This document shows, piece by piece, positions 61,424-64,000 of a DNA stretch of 64,000 nucleotides (position 1 is the stretch's first letter; each line of letters starts with the position of its first letter). The DNA lies in assembly GCF_025919725.1 (NCBI RefSeq), contig NZ_CP081495.1, positions 1,798,001 through 1,862,000 of the forward strand, in the 5' to 3' direction. This DNA comes from Flavobacterium agricola. Its GTDB lineage: Bacteria; Bacteroidota; Bacteroidia; Flavobacteriales; Flavobacteriaceae. A model generated the notes under the pieces. That model was not told the origin of the DNA, searched no databases, and worked only from the letters and a program-made list of their open reading frames with translations. A program made the translations under genes and the position numbers.

Positions 61424-62347
61424 ATGGCAAGAATGGATCAGTCGTTAATCGACGCAACTTTAGAGCTAATAAAATCGCAAGAAAAAGCAGGAGAAGGAAA
61501 CGAAAGAGTAAAAGAAATTGTAAATAGATTATTAAAAGATTTATTTAATGCAATGGCTGACTTAGACATTACTTCTGAAGAAATGTGGAAAGCTTGTGAT
61601 TGGTTAACACAAACAGGTAAAAACAACGAATGGGGATTAGTTTTTGCTGGTTTAGGAATTGAAAAATTCATTGATGTTAAAATGGATTGGGAAGATGAAC
61701 AAGCTGGTATTCACAACTTAACACCTCGTACAATTGAAGGACCTTTATACGTAGCTGGATCACCAGAATCGTTAGGTTATGCTGAATTAGAAACTGAGGT
61801 TGAACCAGATGCTGAGCGTTTATTTATGAGCGGTTATGTTAAAGATGAAAACGGTAACCCAGTTGAAAACGCGTTAGTTGAAGTATGGCACTGTAACTTA
61901 AAAGGTTTATATTCTCACTTTGATTCTACACAACCAGAATTCAACTTAAGAAGAGCAATCCGCACAGGTGCAGATGGTAAATATGAATTTAAATCTGTAT
62001 TACCAGTAGGATATGCATGTCCTCCGGGTGGATCTACAGATACGTTAATGTCGTTATTAGGTCGTCACGGAGCACGTCCAGCGCACATTCACTTCTTTGT
62101 AACACATCCAGATTTTAGAAAATTAACTACACAAATTAATATTGAAGGTGACCCATTAACTTATGATGATTTCGCTTTCGCAACACGTCCTGAGTTAGTT
62201 CCAGCAGTAAATCGCATTTCTGCAGAAGATGCAGCAAAATACGGAAAAGACGAAGCGTTTGCTAAAATTGACTTCGACTTCAACATGGTTAAAGAAAAAG
62301 AGCAAGCACCAGCAGGAGAAAACCACCGTACAAGAGCTTCTGTATAA
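61424..62347 (+). CDS. catA: catechol 1,2-dioxygenase
   Basis: Intradiol ring cleavage of catechol to cis,cis-muconate using a non-haem Fe(III). The 307 aa have a helical N-terminal dimer domain and the catalytic beta domain. Iron ligands are visible: Tyr in IEGPLYVAG, Tyr in LPVGYACPPG, and two His in RPAHIHFFVTHPDF. DALVEVWHC-like (ENALVEVWHCNLKG) strands are typical. It is followed by a hairpin before benA. Confidence 0.95.
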   Translation: MARMDQSLIDATLELIKSQEKAGEGNERVKEIVNRLLKDLFNAMADLDITSEEMWKACDWLTQTGKNNEWGLVFAGLGIEKFIDVKMDWEDEQAGIHNLTPRTIEGPLYVAGSPESLGYAELETEVEPDAERLFMSGYVKDENGNPVENALVEVWHCNLKGLYSHFDSTQPEFNLRRAIRTGADGKYEFKSVLPVGYACPPGGSTDTLMSLLGRHGARPAHIHFFVTHPDFRKLTTQINIEGDPLTYDDFAFATRPELVPAVNRISAEDAAKYGKDEAFAKIDFDFNMVKEKEQAPAGENHRTRASV

Positions 62348-62375
62348 TCTCAAATATTAATAGTTATTCATAGTT

Positions 62376-62416
62376 ATAAGGGATTCGAAGCTTTATTATT
62401 CGAATCCCTTATTTTT
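62376..62416 (+). terminator. hairpin between catA and benA (terminator or attenuator)
   Basis: The 12-bp perfect inverted repeat ATAAGGGATTCG / CGAATCCCTTAT with a 13-nt loop and a TTTTT tail, 28 nt past the catA stop. benA follows only 12 nt later with an AAGGA-like site before its ATG and no clear -7 box, so the hairpin may allow partial read-through. Confidence 0.65.
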
Positions 62417-62428
62417 AAAAATAAGGAT

Positions 62429-63772
62429 ATGAGCAAAAAAGTAACCACTGAATATTTAGATTCTTTGTTAGTTCACGATAAAGAAAACGGCATTTACCGT
62501 CATAACCGTGAATCATTTACAAACGAAGAATTATTTGATTTGGAGATGAAATATATTTTTGAGGCAAACTGGGTGTATTTAGCTCACGAAACTCAAATTC
62601 CAAATATTAATGATTATTACACAACTACAATCGGAAAACAATCGGTTGTAATTACCAAAGATAAAAACGGAGAATTACATGCATTAATTAATTCATGTAC
62701 GCACAAAGGTGCACAGTTATGTCGCTACAAAAAAGGTAATAAATCTTCATTTACTTGTCCGTTTCACGGATGGACGTTTAACAACGCAGGTAAATTATTA
62801 AAAGTAAAAGATGCTAGAACAGGCGGATACCCAGAGCAATTTAACTGCGACGGATCTCATGATTTAGTTAAAGTTGCGCGTTTTGAATCGTACAAAGGTT
62901 TCTTATTCGGTTCATTAAGTGCTGACGTTTTACCTTTAGAAGAATATTTAGGAGAATCTAAAACAATTATTGATCATATTGTTGACCAAGCACCAGAAGG
63001 TTTAGAAGTTTTAAACGGTAGTTCACAATACATTTACAACGGAAACTGGAAATTGCAAATGGAAAACGGTGCTGACGGATACCACGTATCTTCTGTACAC
63101 TGGAACTATGTTGCAACTATGGGACGTAGAGATTATGCAAAAGAATCTACAAAAGCAGTTGACGCAAACGGATGGTCTAAATCGGTTGCTGGAGTTTACG
63201 GATTTGAAAACGGACATATGTTATTATGGACCAATAAATTAAACCCAGAAGTAAGCCCAATTTACGCACAAAAAGATCGCTTAATCGCTGAGTTTGGTGA
63301 AGACAAAGCTGGTTTCATGGTAAACATGACACGCAACTTAGCTGTTTATCCAAACTTATTCATCATGGATCAGTTTTCAACACAAATTCGTGTAGTAAAA
63401 CCAATTTCTGTAAACGAAACTGAAGTAACTATTTACTGTTTTGCTCCTAAAGGAGAAAGCGCTGAAGAAAGAGCAACACGTATTCGTCAATACGAAGATT
63501 TCTTTAACGTTACCGGAATGGGAACACCAGATGATTTAGAAGAATTCCGTTCTTGTCAAGTAGCATATTTATCTACAGAATTAAAATTCAACGACATGAG
63601 CCGCGGTGCAACACACTGGATTTATGGGCAAGATGAACAAGCACAAAAAATGGGCATTAAACCATTAATTTCTGGTATTAAATCAGAAGACGAAGGCTTA
63701 TTCTTGACACAACATGAATACTGGCAAAAAGAGCTTAAAAAAGCGATTGAATTAGAAAACTTAGAAAAGTAA
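62429..63772 (+). CDS. benA: benzoate 1,2-dioxygenase large (alpha) subunit
   Basis: The oxygenase component that dihydroxylates benzoate. The 447 aa contain the Rieske [2Fe-2S] motif (CTHKGAQLC, then CPFHGWTF; Cys, His, Cys, His ligands) at about 92-115. The mononuclear-iron motif is [16 protein letters not shown] (His, His). Family members also use toluate or anthranilate, so the substrate is inferred from the catechol genes alongside. benB starts 10 nt downstream. Confidence 0.92.
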   Translation: MSKKVTTEYLDSLLVHDKENGIYRHNRESFTNEELFDLEMKYIFEANWVYLAHETQIPNINDYYTTTIGKQSVVITKDKNGELHALINSCTHKGAQLCRYKKGNKSSFTCPFHGWTFNNAGKLLKVKDARTGGYPEQFNCDGSHDLVKVARFESYKGFLFGSLSADVLPLEEYLGESKTIIDHIVDQAPEGLEVLNGSSQYIYNGNWKLQMENGADGYHVSSVHWNYVATMGRRDYAKESTKAVDANGWSKSVAGVYGFENGHMLLWTNKLNPEVSPIYAQKDRLIAEFGEDKAGFMVNMTRNLAVYPNLFIMDQFSTQIRVVKPISVNETEVTIYCFAPKGESAEERATRIRQYEDFFNVTGMGTPDDLEEFRSCQVAYLSTELKFNDMSRGATHWIYGQDEQAQKMGIKPLISGIKSEDEGLFLTQHEYWQKELKKAIELENLEK

Positions 63773-63782
63773 CAATTTGACC

Positions 63783-64000
63783 ATGGAAAACTACAACAAA
63801 ATACTTGCATTTCTATACAAAGAAGTACGTCATTTAGATGATAAAGAATGGGATGAATGGCTAAAATTTTACGATGAAGATTGTACCTATTGGATGCCAG
63901 GATGGACAGATGAAGATGAGTTAACTACAAACCCACATACCGAAATTTCGTTAATCTACTACTCTAACAAAGGTGGTTTAGAAGACCGTATTTTCCGTAT
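63783..64000 (+). CDS. benB: benzoate 1,2-dioxygenase small (beta) subunit, 3' end outside window
   Basis: The first 72 codons of the ring-hydroxylating dioxygenase beta subunit (ENYNKILAFLYKEVRHLD, EWLKFYDEDCTYWMPGW, NPHTEISLIYYSNKGGLEDR). The reading frame is open to the last base, so the gene is truncated by the window edge. Further ben genes probably follow. Confidence 0.88.
   Translation, partial: MENYNKILAFLYKEVRHLDDKEWDEWLKFYDEDCTYWMPGWTDEDELTTNPHTEISLIYYSNKGGLEDRIFR

Noticed and set aside
1..64000. Riboswitches, insertion sequences, integrases and prophage genes
   Set aside because: I looked for conserved leader structures, transposase motifs and phage-like gene runs, but found none that I could support.

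Overview
The window comes from an AT-rich genome of the Bacteroidota, most likely a flavobacterium (class Flavobacteriia). Three things point there: gliding / type IX secretion genes (gldB, gldC and a T9SS plug-domain protein), a run of lineage-typical proteins (S46 dipeptidyl-peptidase, pepE, GH3-like protein, CarboxypepD_reg proteins, folK fused to a deoxynucleoside kinase), and promoters of the Bacteroidota type (TAnnTTTG -7 box, sometimes with an upstream TTTG) in place of clear Shine-Dalgarno starts. The genus cannot be fixed from the sequence alone; a benzoate-degrading Flavobacterium or Myroides relative would fit.

Layout. 0-15.9 kb is mostly core: a 5'-truncated alpha/beta hydrolase, engB, gldC-gldB, nadE, an orphan LuxR-type response regulator, dnaG, an ECF sigma factor / probable anti-sigma / outer-membrane protein operon, a polyprenyl synthase, rlmN, an O-methyltransferase, a PAP2 phosphatase with tatA, two paralogous CarboxypepD_reg proteins and pepE. 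At 15.9-16.3 kb there are four identical tRNA-Gly(UCC) genes in a perfect 110-bp tandem repeat. 16.5-35.5 kb holds cell-envelope and central-metabolism genes: two L,D-transpeptidases that overlap tail to tail, gpmI, galE, a DegT-type aminotransferase, waaA, a DPP11-like peptidase, a GH3 protein, an AsmA-like protein and sppA. 35.6-45.0 kb carries the folK-dNK fusion, a TrmH-type RNA methyltransferase, an Lrp/AsnC regulator divergent from a CMD-family protein, map, a methyltransferase, a DUF4331 protein, the T9SS plug gene, apaG and pruA. 45.0-48.2 kb is a copper operon (copA, a copper chaperone, and an AraC regulator carrying its own metal-binding-like domain). 48.2-52.3 kb contains rsmG, an aminotransferase, a CDF transporter and a Crp-type regulator, flanked on both sides by clusters of TTATNAACA 9-mers that resemble DnaA boxes. 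52.3-58.8 kb has a cation/proton antiporter, a LytS/LytTR-like two-component pair, pirin, YceI, and a HipA-like kinase with a DUF3037 partner. 58.9-64.0 kb is a benzoate/catechol catabolic cluster (AraC regulator, catB, catC, catA, benA, benB) that runs off the right edge.

How the genes work together. benA and benB encode the oxygenase that starts conversion of benzoate to catechol. catA opens the catechol ring to cis,cis-muconate, and catB and catC carry it to the enol-lactone of beta-ketoadipate. The AraC protein at the start of the cluster is the obvious candidate regulator. The copper operon combines export (copA), a cytoplasmic carrier and a regulator.

Data quality matters here. Five genes (waaA, the Lrp/AsnC regulator, map, a methyltransferase and the T9SS plug gene) are interrupted by one- or two-base indels in short homopolymers. 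Because map is normally essential and several cases lie close together, uncorrected sequencing errors are at least as likely as real pseudogenes. The observations most worth following are the paired DnaA-box-like clusters, the dnaG primase that has lost all four zinc ligands, the HipA/DUF3037 pair, the metal-domain AraC regulator, and the catabolic cluster.
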